This document shows, piece after piece, positions 27,201-35,780 of a DNA stretch of 64,000 nt. Origin of the DNA: Actinocatenispora sera (GTDB lineage: Bacteria; Actinomycetota; Actinomycetes; Mycobacteriales; Micromonosporaceae); contig NZ_AP023354.1 of NCBI RefSeq assembly GCF_018324685.1, forward strand, positions 4,278,001 to 4,342,000, read 5' to 3'. The position numbers and the translations under genes were made by a program. Each line of letters starts with the position of its first letter. The stretch's first letter is position 1. Below the pieces are notes generated by a model. The model did no database searches. It was not told the origin of the DNA and worked only from the letters and a program-made list of their open reading frames with translations.

Positions 27201-27455
27201 CGTTTCAACGGCGCCAAGACGATGGGCGCGCCGGTCAACGCGATCCTCGCTGCGGACCGTGACCACCACCACCAGCACCAGCCGACCTTCTTCCCGTCCC
27301 GGCCCGGACTGCGCGAGCGGTGGGAGGCGGCCGGCGACGAGCACCGGTCGGACATGGCACGGTTCAACGCCGCGCTGCGGTCCGGCTACTTCCTGCTGGC
27401 GGCACGGGCGCACGGCCGCGCCACCGGGCCGATGGGTGGCTACGACGCCGCCCGA
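27201..27455 (+). pseudogene. Internal fragment of a RutE-like nitroreductase
   Basis: One open frame gives a peptide that fits the middle of malonic-semialdehyde-reductase-type nitroreductases: RFNGAKTMGAPVNAILAADR, then TFFPSRPGLRERW, then ARFNAALRSGYFLLAARAHG and GPMGGYDAA. The FMN-binding N-terminal half (about 80 residues) and the C-terminal VVNLG block are missing. After DAA the sequence loses all similarity and runs into the leader of the next gene. It begins immediately after the terminator hairpin. It is therefore a decayed remnant; the uninterrupted frame suggests a fairly recent deletion at both ends. Confidence 0.7.
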
Positions 27456-27548
27456 ACGGTCGAGCCGCCGGGCCACCCGACCCGTACGTCGGTAGTGTGT
27501 CGGCGATCGAGGGCAGCCGGCGGCCGGACCGGCGCGGAGAGGGGCATC

Positions 27549-28421
27549 GTGGGCAGGGTGTTGGCGCCGGGGCAGCGCGCCGAGCTGTACGTGGCGGGCG
27601 TCGACACGAAACCGCAACTGGTGTACGCCTCGACCACGATGCTGTTCGAGGCGCCGAACTGGAGCGCAGACGGGCGGTACCTGGTCGTCAACGCCGACGG
27701 CGGGCTGTACCGGATCCCGGTCGAGGGTGGCGAACCCGAGCCGATCGAGCTGGGCGACGTGCCGCCGATCAACAACGACCACGTGCTCGCGCCGGACGGC
27801 ACCGCGGTGTACGTCTCCGCGCAGGACGGGCACCTCTACCGGGTGGCCGCGGGCGTCGCGACCCGGCTCACCGACGACCAGGCGCCGGCCCGCGCCTTCC
27901 GCTACTACCTGCACGGCATCAGCGCCGACGGTGCGACGCTGGCCTTCGTCGGTACCGAACGGGTCGGCGCGGACGCGGGCGCGTTGCGGCGGCTGTTCAC
28001 CCGCCCCGCCGGCCCCGGTACCGACACGCTGCTCGGTAGCGGGTTCTCGCCGGCCGACGGCCCCGAGTTCGCGCCGGACGGCGGCATCTACTTCAACTCG
28101 GAGCGGGGCGCCGACGTGCCGGGCCACGCCCAGCTGTACCGGGTGGGGCCGGACGGGCGCCAGCCGGTCCGGCTCACCGACGACGAGCGGGTCAACTGGT
28201 TCCCGCACCCCTCGCCGGACGGCACCCACCTCGCCTACGTGAGCTTCCCGCCCGGCACCCTCGGGCACCCGGAGAACGTCGACGTGCTGGTCCGGCTCTG
28301 CCGACCCGACGGTACCGGCGTTCGCGACGTCGCCGCGGTCTTCGGCGGTCAGGGCACCATGAACGTCAACAGCTGGTCGCCGGACTCCACCAGGTTCGCC
28401 TTCGTCGCCTACCCGACCTGA
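27549..28421 (+). CDS. TolB/PD40-type beta-propeller protein, 290 aa
   Basis: Repeated blades of the WD40-like PD40 type are visible: FEAPNWSADGRYLVVNADGGLYRI, PEFAPDGGIYFNSERG, NWFPHPSPDGTHLAYVSF and NSWSPDSTRFAFVAY. No signal peptide is present, so unlike TolB it should be cytosolic. The length suits a six-bladed propeller. The GTG at 27549 has GGAGAGG about 8 bases upstream and starts the conserved part. The upstream frame merely continues into the nitroreductase remnant and is not counted. It is followed by a strong hairpin. Function unknown; related actinobacterial proteins are annotated only as TolB-like. Confidence 0.75.
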   Translation: MGRVLAPGQRAELYVAGVDTKPQLVYASTTMLFEAPNWSADGRYLVVNADGGLYRIPVEGGEPEPIELGDVPPINNDHVLAPDGTAVYVSAQDGHLYRVAAGVATRLTDDQAPARAFRYYLHGISADGATLAFVGTERVGADAGALRRLFTRPAGPGTDTLLGSGFSPADGPEFAPDGGIYFNSERGADVPGHAQLYRVGPDGRQPVRLTDDERVNWFPHPSPDGTHLAYVSFPPGTLGHPENVDVLVRLCRPDGTGVRDVAAVFGGQGTMNVNSWSPDSTRFAFVAYPT

Positions 28422-28460
28422 CAGACTGGCCCCGCTGCGGCACCGGCACCGGTGCCGGCC

Positions 28461-28486
28461 CCGCGCCGGGCGTCCGCCCGGCGCGG
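28461..28486. terminator. Hairpin terminator after the beta-propeller gene
   Basis: CCGCGCCGGGC (28461-28471) pairs with GCCCGGCGCGG (28476-28486) around a GTCC loop, a perfect 11-bp stem 39 bases past the stop. Confidence 0.75.
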
Positions 28487-28513
28487 ATCGCGACACGCGA
28501 GAGGATGAACACC

Positions 28514-28915
28514 ATGCCCACCGGACCACTGCCCGAACGGGTGCGCGAGATGCTGGCCAAGCCGAACCCGGCGGTGATCACCACGGTGCGCCCCGACGGC
28601 CAGCCGGTCTCGGTCGCCACCTGGTACCGGCTGGACGGCGACCGGATCCTGGTCAACATGGACGAGCGCCGGGCCCGGCTGCGCTACCTGCGGGAGGACC
28701 CGCGCGTCTCGCTGACGGTGATCGACGAGGGCAACTGGTACACGCACGTCAGCCTGCAGGGCCGGGTCGAGCTGGCGGCCGACCCCGACCTGTCCGGTAT
28801 CGACAGCCTGTCCCGGCACTACGGCGGGGACGCGTACCCGGATCGGGAGCACGGCCGGGTCAACGCCTGGATCACCATCGACCGCTGGCACGCCTGGGGC
28901 GCCCTGGCCGAGTGA
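28514..28915 (+). CDS. PPOX-class F420- or flavin-dependent enzyme, 133 aa
   Basis: The split-barrel fold of pyridoxamine-phosphate-oxidase-like proteins is seen in NPAVITTVRPDGQPVSVATWY, RILVNMDERRARLRYLREDPRVSLTVID and THVSLQGRVEL. The set of motifs is closest to the F420-dependent FDOR-B group (Rv1155-like) of actinobacteria, which reduce biliverdin or other small molecules. ATG 28514 is chosen because GAGAGG (28499-28504) directly abuts the other ATG at 28505 and is nine bases from this one. The gene is flanked by strong hairpins on both sides and is therefore a single-gene unit. Confidence 0.8.
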   Translation: MPTGPLPERVREMLAKPNPAVITTVRPDGQPVSVATWYRLDGDRILVNMDERRARLRYLREDPRVSLTVIDEGNWYTHVSLQGRVELAADPDLSGIDSLSRHYGGDAYPDREHGRVNAWITIDRWHAWGALAE

Positions 28916-28921
28916 GCTTCC

Positions 28922-28949
28922 GCGGCGGTCGGTGCGCACCGACCGCCGC
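28922..28949. terminator. 28-bp perfect palindrome terminator
   Basis: GCGGCGGTCGGTGC (28922-28935) is followed immediately by its complement (28936-28949). The flanking CTTCC and GAAG extend the symmetry imperfectly. It stands seven bases past the PPOX stop. Confidence 0.75.
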
Positions 28950-29035
28950 CGAAGCCCTCCGGGTGCGCACCCACGCCGGGTCATCTCCCGACGTCGGGTA
29001 GCCCCACGAGGGGGCCCCGGCTCGCCGGCCCACCT

Positions 29036-30304
29036 TTACCGCCGCGCCGCGAGCTCGTCCACCGTGACCTCTTCCACCGCGGGATAGGCCGCCAGGCGTG
29101 CCGCCGGCGTGAACGGAAGGATCGGCACGACGAGCAGCGACGCCGTTGCGACGACCAGCAAGCCCGCATGCGAGCCGAGTCCAGCGGACAGTGCACCGGC
29201 GACCAGGCCGCCGATCGCTCCGCCACCGAAGAGGAGCGTACGGAAGACCGACGTCATCCGGCCCATCAGCCACAGCGGGGTGACCGACTGCCGCAGGCTC
29301 ACGATGATGACGTTGGCGACGCCGAGCCCGAAGTAGCTGATGGAGAATCCTGCGACGACGGCCACCATCCCCGCGGGAGACGACCCTCCGGCAAGAGGGA
29401 TGAGGATCGGTGCGGACAGCAGCGCGGTCTGGAACACGACGTAGAGGCGGCCGATCGCGAAGCGCCGGGTGAGTGGCCCCGCCAGCAGGGCTCCCACGAA
29501 CCCGCCGCACGAAGCCGCCGAGAACACCAGGCCGAGTACGCCGGGGGAGAGGTCGAGGTCGATGGCGCCGAAGGTGAGGAACATGGTCCACATCGCGGTC
29601 ATCGACAGGTTGACGCAGAAGCCGACCACGGCGAGCCACCGAAGGATCGGGTTGGCCCAGACCCAGGCGAGTCCCTCCCGAAGCTCCTGGCCGACCCGCC
29701 GCCGCGTCGGTGGTACGGGTGGCTCCTGGGTCCGGATCCCCGCCAGGCAGGCGATCGAGACGAGGTACGACGCAGCGTCTGCCAGCAAGGCGGTCGGTGC
29801 GCTGACCACGCTCAGCAGGAACCCGGCCGCGCCCGGGCCGGCAACGTCGGCTGCCGAGGAGGAGGCGTTGATCCTCGCGGTCGCCTCGGGGAACCGGTTC
29901 TTCTCGGGGACAAGGGAGGGGACGAAGGACATCCAGCTGACGTCGAAGGCCACGGTCGCGACGCCGATGAGGCAGGCGGTGGCGATCAACAGCGGCAGGG
30001 TGAGCAGTCCGGCCCAGTGCAGCAGCGGCAGCGCGAGCAGGCACGCGAGTCGGGCGAGGTTGGCGCCGATCATCACCGGGCGCCGGTGTACCCGGTCGAC
30101 CCACACGCCGAAGACGAGTGCCAGGAACAGGAACGGGGCGAGCTGGGCGAACCGCAGCAGGCCGACATCGCCCTCGGTGGCGCCCAGCACGTCGATCGCG
30201 GTGAGCGGGATGGCCAGGGCCGAGATCTGGGCGCCGAGCAGGGAGATCGTCTCGCCGAACCAGAAGCGGACGAAGTCCCGGTCGCGCCACAGGCTCGCCC
30301 TCAA
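29036..30304 (-). CDS. MFS transporter, 422 aa
   Basis: An MFS_3-type efflux protein with about twelve hydrophobic segments. The cytosolic start SLWRDRDFVRFWFGETISLLG and loop LVFGVWVDRVHRRPVMIGANL are typical of the group. The proposed TTG at 30304 overlaps the stop of the upstream PLP-enzyme gene as TTGA, implying translational coupling; longer starts would lie inside that gene. It is the second gene of a two-gene operon divergent from a MocR-type regulator. The likely job is export of the product, or of the toxic substrate, of the PLP enzyme. Base composition looks slightly less extreme than in the neighbours. Confidence 0.83.
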   Translation of the reverse strand: MRASLWRDRDFVRFWFGETISLLGAQISALAIPLTAIDVLGATEGDVGLLRFAQLAPFLFLALVFGVWVDRVHRRPVMIGANLARLACLLALPLLHWAGLLTLPLLIATACLIGVATVAFDVSWMSFVPSLVPEKNRFPEATARINASSSAADVAGPGAAGFLLSVVSAPTALLADAASYLVSIACLAGIRTQEPPVPPTRRRVGQELREGLAWVWANPILRWLAVVGFCVNLSMTAMWTMFLTFGAIDLDLSPGVLGLVFSAASCGGFVGALLAGPLTRRFAIGRLYVVFQTALLSAPILIPLAGGSSPAGMVAVVAGFSISYFGLGVANVIIVSLRQSVTPLWLMGRMTSVFRTLLFGGGAIGGLVAGALSAGLGSHAGLLVVATASLLVVPILPFTPAARLAAYPAVEEVTVDELAARR

Positions 30305-31527
30305 CGTGGCCTGCGTTCGAGGTCGGCGACCACGGAGACGACCGTCGCCACCTCTTCGTCGGTGTTGTAGTAGTGCGGTGAGAGCCGCAGGCACCAGTCG
30401 ACGTCCTTGTCACCGAAGTCGTACTGGGCGAATTCCCGGAAGCTCAGCGCCGAGTTGATCCCGGCCCGATCCATCGCCTGCTTGAACGGTGCAGCCTCCC
30501 AGCCCGCGATGGTGAAGGTGACGGTGCCGCTGGCCTGTGGCGCGGTCTCGAGCGTGCGCACGCCAGCGATCCGGTCGAGCCCGTCCTTGAGCGCGGCCGC
30601 CAGGCCGGTGGTGCGAGCAGCGATGTTCTCGATGCCGATCTCGCGGGCGTAGCGGGCTGCGGCGGCCGAGCCCAGGAGCGTGGCGTAGGAGAGCTCCCAG
30701 TCTTCGAAGCGCGCGGCGGTCTCGACCGGCGTGTACGACTCCGGGCTCGACCAGCGCGCGCCGTTCATGTCGATGAACAGGGGCTCCAGGCCGGAGGCGA
30801 GCACGCGGTCGGAAACGTGCAGGAAGCCGGTGCCGCGCGGGCCGCGGAGGAACTTGCGGCAGGTGGAGGTCAAGAAGTCCGCCCCGATCTCGGTGGCGTC
30901 GACCGGCAGCTGCCCCACGGACTGGCAGGCGTCGACGAGGTAGAGCAGGTCGAGTTCTCTTGCCGCGCGCCCGATCTCGGCGACGGGCTGGACCAGGCCC
31001 GAGTTGGTCGGTACGTGCGTCGCCGCGACCAGGCGCGGCCGGTGCTTGCGCATGAGGGCCGCCATGGCGTCGACGTCGACGCCCCCCTCGGCCACATCGG
31101 GCGCGTGGACGACCTCGATCCCGACCCGCTTGCGCAGCGACAGGAACGCGATCTGGTTGGAGATGAAGTCGTTGCGGGTGGTGAGGACGACGTCGCCGGG
31201 CTCGAACGGGATGGCGGAGAGCGCGGTGGCGTAGGCGTGCGTCGCGCTGCTGGCGAAGGCGATGCGGTCCCCGCTCGCCCCGATCAGGGCACCGATCTCC
31301 TCGTAGAACCCGCGCACACTCTCGGCGCGGGCCGCCGACGCCTCGTAGCCGCCGATGTGCGCCTCGAGCTCGAGGTGCTGCTGAACGGTCTCGAGAACCG
31401 GTGCCGCGATCAGGCCGCAGCCGGCGTTGTTGAAGTGGACCCGGTTCGCGACGCCGGGGGTCTCGGCGCGGAGCCGATCGAGAAGCGCATCAGTGAATCG
31501 GTGAGTAACGCTATTCGGTGTGTTCAC
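30301..31527 (-). CDS. Class V aminotransferase/cysteine-desulfurase-fold PLP enzyme, 408 aa
   Basis: The fold-type I, class V pattern is clear: VHFNNAGCGLIAAPVLETVQQ at the start, the GDVVLTTRNDF block, ATHVPTNSGLVQPVAEIG, LYLVDACQSVGQLPVD with the PLP aspartate, and the Schiff-base lysine in STCRKFLRGPRGTGF. Family members include isopenicillin-epimerase-like and cysteine-lyase-like proteins; the reaction here is unknown. GTG 31527 is selected; a TATCGT -10-like element five bases upstream suggests a leaderless mRNA. It is coupled to an MFS exporter gene and divergent from a MocR regulator, which points to a small inducible amino-acid conversion and export unit. Confidence 0.83.
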   Translation of the reverse strand: MNTPNSVTHRFTDALLDRLRAETPGVANRVHFNNAGCGLIAAPVLETVQQHLELEAHIGGYEASAARAESVRGFYEEIGALIGASGDRIAFASSATHAYATALSAIPFEPGDVVLTTRNDFISNQIAFLSLRKRVGIEVVHAPDVAEGGVDVDAMAALMRKHRPRLVAATHVPTNSGLVQPVAEIGRAARELDLLYLVDACQSVGQLPVDATEIGADFLTSTCRKFLRGPRGTGFLHVSDRVLASGLEPLFIDMNGARWSSPESYTPVETAARFEDWELSYATLLGSAAAARYAREIGIENIAARTTGLAAALKDGLDRIAGVRTLETAPQASGTVTFTIAGWEAAPFKQAMDRAGINSALSFREFAQYDFGDKDVDWCLRLSPHYYNTDEEVATVVSVVADLERRPR

Positions 31528-31532
31528 CTGAA

Positions 31533-31591
31533 ACGATATCACTTGCCTCAGCAAAGCGCGACGGCTCGATCTTTCTGCATAGTGTTATCGT
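31533..31591. promoter_or_regulatory. Divergent promoter region with paired operator arms
   Basis: ACGATATCAC (31533-31542) and GTGTTATCGT (31582-31591) are inverted repeats matching at 9 of 10 positions, with starts 49 bases apart. One overlaps the -10 of the PLP enzyme and the other that of the MocR gene (TAGTGT at 31580-31585). The layout suits a dimeric MocR regulator controlling both sides. Confidence 0.5.
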
Positions 31592-31597
31592 CGACGC

Positions 31598-32998
31598 ATG
31601 GCCGGAGACGGAAGCGCAGCCACCCTCGAGTCGACACTGCGCGACCTTGTCCGGACCCTCGAGCCCGGAGCGCGCCTGCCCTCGGTTCGGGAGATCGTCG
31701 AGCGACACCAGGTCAGCCCGGTGACGGTCGGGAAAGTGGTCGCGCGCCTGAGCGCCGCCGGAGTGCTCGTCACCCGTCCCGGCAGCGGGACGTTCGTCGC
31801 TGCGCCCCCGGCGCGGGCGCGCGCCCGCCGACCGGACACGGCGTGGCAGTCACTCGTGCTGGCCGGCCGCAGCGTCGATCTCGGCGCGCTGCGTGAGGCG
31901 CCGCGCGACCCGGTCCCCGGCACGATCAGCCTGAGCGGCGGATACCTGCACCGGTCGCTGCAGCCGCTGAGCGCGCTGGCCTCGGCGATGTCGCGAGCCG
32001 CCCGCCGGCCCGACGCGTGGGACCGCGCGCCGGCCGGCGGCCTCCCGGCGCTGCGCTCGTACTTCGCCGAGGCCACCGCGGCCGACGTCGGGCTCGACGA
32101 CGTCCTGATCACGACTGGCGGCCAGAACGCGCTCGCCATGGCGTTCCGCGCCATCGGTGCACCGGGCGACGCGGTGCTCGTCGAGTCCCCGACCTATCCC
32201 GGCGCCCTCGCCGCCCTCGCCGCGGCACGCCTCCGTGCCATCCCGATCCCGCTCGGACCTGACGGGATCGACCCTGACGACCTGCGGCAGGCGTTCGCCC
32301 GCACCGGATCCCAGCTCCTGTACTGCCAGCCGACGTTCCACAACCCGACCGGGATCGTCCTGTCCGAGTCGCGACGCCAGGCGGTCCTCGAGGTTGCTCA
32401 CGCAGCCCGCGCCTTCATCGTCGAGGACGACTACGCCCGCCATCTCTCCCACGATGGCGGCACCACCCGGAGCCTTCTCGGCCATGATGTTCACGGCACC
32501 GTCGTGCAGGTCACGTCACTGACGAAGCCCGCGGCGCCCAGCCTTCGCGTCGGTGCGATCGTTGCCCGCGGTCCTGTCGCCGAGCGACTGCAGGCATCAC
32601 GTCGCGTGGACGACTTCTTCGTCAGCCGGCCGATGCAGGAGGCCGCCCTCGAGCTGACGAGCTCTCCTCGCTGGGCTGGACACCTCAACGGCCTGAAGCG
32701 CGCCCTCCGCGATCGACACCGGATTCTGAGCGATGCCCTTCGCGCGCGACTGCCCGAGTGGGAGCCGGTTGCGGGCAAGGGCGGCGGGCTCTACCTGTGG
32801 GTCCGCCTCCCGCCGAACGCCGATCCGGCCGAGATCGTGCGACGTGCCTCCGAGCAGGGCGTCGACATCGAGTCCGGGCAGCGATTCTTTCCCGCCGAAG
32901 CCGACGGTCCGTTCGTACGACTCTCGTTCGCGGCGGCGGCCGACAGCGTCGCGCTGGAAGAGGCCGTCGACCGGCTCGCACCGATCGGAGCCGGGTGA
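31598..32998 (+). CDS. MocR-type GntR regulator with aminotransferase domain, 466 aa
   Basis: The N-terminal winged helix is of the GntR type (LEPGARLPSVREIVERHQVSPVTVGKVVARLSAAG, residues about 21-56). A fold-type I aminotransferase domain begins near 105. PLP contacts include GGLPALRSYFA, the YCQPTFHNPTG motif, VEDDYARHL, and the lysine in TSLTKPAAPSLRVG. MocR proteins bind PLP and an amino compound and regulate adjacent genes. It is divergent from the PLP enzyme-MFS operon with shared operator arms. ATG 31598 lacks a ribosome binding site and lies close to the predicted transcription start. Confidence 0.88.
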   Translation: MAGDGSAATLESTLRDLVRTLEPGARLPSVREIVERHQVSPVTVGKVVARLSAAGVLVTRPGSGTFVAAPPARARARRPDTAWQSLVLAGRSVDLGALREAPRDPVPGTISLSGGYLHRSLQPLSALASAMSRAARRPDAWDRAPAGGLPALRSYFAEATAADVGLDDVLITTGGQNALAMAFRAIGAPGDAVLVESPTYPGALAALAAARLRAIPIPLGPDGIDPDDLRQAFARTGSQLLYCQPTFHNPTGIVLSESRRQAVLEVAHAARAFIVEDDYARHLSHDGGTTRSLLGHDVHGTVVQVTSLTKPAAPSLRVGAIVARGPVAERLQASRRVDDFFVSRPMQEAALELTSSPRWAGHLNGLKRALRDRHRILSDALRARLPEWEPVAGKGGGLYLWVRLPPNADPAEIVRRASEQGVDIESGQRFFPAEADGPFVRLSFAAAADSVALEEAVDRLAPIGAG

Positions 32999-33074
32999 TG
33001 ATCGCCCGCTCGTCGTCGCGAGCGAGGCTGGTCTGCCCAGACCCGCGGCAGTAGCCGTCGGCCGCGGCCGAACC

Positions 33075-33419
33075 TCAGGCCAGCGTGAGCACCAGCGAGG
33101 CGAGCGCCAGCCCGAGATAGGTGGCCGGGAAGGCGATGGTGGTGTAGCCGTGCGCGCGCAGGTGCGCGGCGACCGCGCCGGTGAAGTACAGCACCAGGCC
33201 GACCGCGGCGGCCACGCCCAGCGGCCGGTACGCGATGCCGACGAGCAGGCCGGCGGCGCCGGCGAGCTTCGCGGTCGCGAGCCACGGCAGCCAGGAGTCC
33301 GGCACGCCGACCGCGGTCATGAACCCGCGCACGAACGACGCCCGCGCGGCCGCGGCCGCGCCGATCGCCCCCGTCGCCACCGCCGTGGCGAGCACGACGA
33401 CGAGATACCCGGTACTCAT
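33075..33419 (-). CDS. DoxX-like small membrane protein, 114 aa
   Basis: Four hydrophobic segments are present: LVVVLATAVATGAIGAAAAA, the conserved LATAKLAGAAGLLVGIAY, VAAAVGLVLYFTGAVAAHLRA, and a final AFPATYLGLALASLVLTLA. The K-x-x-G motif after the second segment is typical of the DoxX family. Such proteins often accompany redox-stress ECF sigma factors. An ECF sigma gene begins 294 bp away in the divergent orientation, so it may be that factor's target. ATG 33419 is the natural start. A TCGGCCGCGGCCGA palindrome (33058-33071) follows the stop and could terminate it. Confidence 0.78.
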   Translation of the reverse strand: MSTGYLVVVLATAVATGAIGAAAAARASFVRGFMTAVGVPDSWLPWLATAKLAGAAGLLVGIAYRPLGVAAAVGLVLYFTGAVAAHLRAHGYTTIAFPATYLGLALASLVLTLA

Positions 33420-33712
33420 GCCGGTCCCCCCGCCGTCGGGACGCCCGCACCGCACCGGCGCGGCACGCCGACGGCCCGCGCGGTCCCGGCCGGGTCGCCG
33501 GCCAGGCGGCCGCGGGACAGCGGTGCACGATCCTCGTGATCTGCCCGGCGGCCGCCGAACCGGCCGACCCGGGCTCTCCTGCCGGCGGCGGTGCGATCCG
33601 GGCCGCGGCGGTAGCCTGACCTCGTTGCTCTCATCTGCGGAACCGATCCCTTCGGGCAGCGTGGCACGGACGATCACCTGTCTGACGTCTCCCGGCCCAG
33701 GAAGGTGACCTC

Positions 33713-34591
33713 GTGACCGGCGCCGATCTCACCGACCGGTTCGCGGCGGGCCGCGAGCGGCTCCGGCGGGTGGCCTACCACCTGCTCGGCTCGGCCGACG
33801 ACGCCGACGACGCGGTGCAAGCGGCGTGGCTGAAGGCCAGCGCCGCCGACACCGAGGTGGCCAACCTCGACGGCTGGCTGACCACGATCACCGTGCACGA
33901 GTGCCTCGACCAGCTCCGGGCCCGTACCCGCCGGGCCGAACTCCCGCTGGACGACGCCGCGCCGGTACTGGCCAGCCGCGCCTCGTGGGTGTCGCCGGAG
34001 GACGATGCGCTGCTGGCCGACGGCGTCGACCGGGCGCTGCTGGTCGTCCTGGACCGGCTGTCCCCGGCGCAGCGCGTCGCGTTCGTGTTGCACGACGTGT
34101 TCGCACTGCCGTTCGAGGATGTCGGCCGGCTGCTGGACCGCTCGCCGGTGGCGGCGAAGAAGCTCGCCAGCCGGGCCCGCGACCGCATCCGTGCCCCGCG
34201 GCCGGACCCGCCGCAGCGCACCCGCGAGCACCTGCGCGTGGTCGAGGCGTTCCTCGCCGCCGCGCGCGGTGGCGACCTCGCCGCGCTACTTCGCCTGCTC
34301 GCCCCCGACGTGGTCCGCACCGTCGATGCGAACCTGGTCGGCCGGCAGGTGCCGACCGAGGTCCGCGGTGCCGACGCGGTCGCCGAGGAGAGCCGCCTGT
34401 TCACCCGGCGCGCCGCCACCGGCGTGGTGCTGCTCGTGGACGGTGCAGCCGGCGTCGTGCTGGCGCCACACGGCCGGATCCGCGCCGTGCTGCGCCTCGG
34501 CCTCGGCCCCGACGGCCTGATCCGCGCCGTCGACATCGTCGGAGATCCCGTCCGCCTCGCGCGCCTCACCCTGACCGTGCCGCCGCGGTGA
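33713..34591 (+). CDS. ECF sigma factor with C-terminal SnoaL-like domain (SigJ/ECF41-type), 292 aa
   Basis: Sigma-2 (RLRRVAYHLLGSADDADDAVQAAWLKA, residues about 17-43) and sigma-4 (LDRLSPAQRVAFVLHDVFALPFEDVGRLLDRSP) are clear. After residue 165 an NTF2/SnoaL-like extension (VVEAFLAAARGGDLAALLRLLAPDVV) is present. This domain order belongs to the ECF41/SigJ group, in which the C-terminal domain replaces an anti-sigma factor. No anti-sigma gene is adjacent. GTG 33713 has GGAAGG about eight bases upstream. A DoxX gene is divergent upstream, a neighbour type often controlled by this group. Confidence 0.87.
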   Translation: MTGADLTDRFAAGRERLRRVAYHLLGSADDADDAVQAAWLKASAADTEVANLDGWLTTITVHECLDQLRARTRRAELPLDDAAPVLASRASWVSPEDDALLADGVDRALLVVLDRLSPAQRVAFVLHDVFALPFEDVGRLLDRSPVAAKKLASRARDRIRAPRPDPPQRTREHLRVVEAFLAAARGGDLAALLRLLAPDVVRTVDANLVGRQVPTEVRGADAVAEESRLFTRRAATGVVLLVDGAAGVVLAPHGRIRAVLRLGLGPDGLIRAVDIVGDPVRLARLTLTVPPR

Positions 34592-34826
34592 CGACGCGCG
34601 GCGGCGGCCGCGCGGTGCACGAACGGTCGAACCGGTGGTCGACCGGCGAGGCAGGACCGGCATCGAGGACGGATCCCCGCATCGCCCAGCATCAGGCCGG
34701 CCGGCCCCGCTCACCTCATCGCAGGCCGCAGGCACCCTGACGCTGGGCTCGACATCGCCGGCGGGCCCGCCCGGAACCGGGCGCGATGGGCGCGAGGCGA
34801 TGCCAGACTCGGGGACGGAGGTGGGC

Positions 34827-35753
34827 ATGCCGAGTGCCGAGATGCGCGGGCTGATCGAGCGGTTCCGGGTGCGCAAGCGGGATCGTGCCGGGCAACCGCC
34901 CGCGCGGCTGGACCAGGCGCGGGAGGCGTTCGCGCCGGCGGGGGAGATCCATCCGATCCCGACCGACGTGCGCGTCACCCCGGTCGACGCCGACGGGGTG
35001 AGCGCGTACTGGCTCGATCCGCCCGGCGTGGCGACCGACCGGGTGCTGCTGTTCGTGCACGGCGGCGGGTTCAGCCGCGGCTCGCTGCGCAGCCACGGCG
35101 AGCTGGCCGCCCGGCTCGGCCGGGCGGCCGGCACCCGGGTGCTGTTCGGCGAGTACCGGTTGGCCCCGGAGCACCCGTTCCCGGCCGCGGCCGAGGATCT
35201 GGGCACGCTGTGGCGCTGGCTGGTCGGTAGCGCCGGAGTCGCGCCGGGATCGGTTGCGCTGTGCGGTGACTCGGCCGGGGCGGGTCTGATCGTCGGCCTG
35301 CTCGCCAGGCTGCGCGACGCCGCCCGCCACCCCGCCGACCCGACCATCGCGGGTCTGGCCGCGGCGGCGGTGCTGCTGTCGCCGCATGTCGACCTGACCT
35401 CGTCGGGTGCCTCGATCGTCGAGCGGGCCAACGACGATCCGCTGTTCACCCCGGCGATGATCCGGGGCATCGCGGCCGGCTACCTGCAGGGCGCCGATCC
35501 GACCGAGCCGCTGGCCTCGCCGCTGTTCGCCGACCTGCACGGGCTGCCGCCGCTGCTGATCCTGGTCGGTACCGCCGAGGTGCTGTTCGACGACGCGCGG
35601 CGGCTGGCCGCGGCGGCGCGCGATGCCGGCGTGGACGTCACGCTGACGGTCGGCGACGGCCTGCCGCACGCCTACCCGCTGCTGCTCGGTACCCCGGAAG
35701 CCGCCGAGGCCACCGAACGGATCGCCGCCTTCCTCCGCGCCCGCCTCGACTGA
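34827..35753 (+). CDS. Alpha/beta hydrolase of the hormone-sensitive lipase family, 308 aa
   Basis: The oxyanion motif LFVHGGGFSRGS and nucleophile elbow CGDSAGAGL (Ser) are typical of the HSL/acetyl-hydrolase family. The catalytic aspartate lies in GTAEVLFDDARRL and the histidine in GDGLPHAYPLL. It would hydrolyse short-chain esters in the cytosol. ATG 34827 is chosen because GGAGGTG (34816-34822) sits just upstream; ATG 34800 would add nine residues. The upstream 235 bp to the sigma factor gene show no clear element. It is convergent with the dehydrogenase operon, with only 27 bp between stops. Confidence 0.88.
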   Translation: MPSAEMRGLIERFRVRKRDRAGQPPARLDQAREAFAPAGEIHPIPTDVRVTPVDADGVSAYWLDPPGVATDRVLLFVHGGGFSRGSLRSHGELAARLGRAAGTRVLFGEYRLAPEHPFPAAAEDLGTLWRWLVGSAGVAPGSVALCGDSAGAGLIVGLLARLRDAARHPADPTIAGLAAAAVLLSPHVDLTSSGASIVERANDDPLFTPAMIRGIAAGYLQGADPTEPLASPLFADLHGLPPLLILVGTAEVLFDDARRLAAAARDAGVDVTLTVGDGLPHAYPLLLGTPEAAEATERIAAFLRARLD

Positions 35754-35780
35754 CCGTCCGGTGTGGATGGTCGGTGCGGG

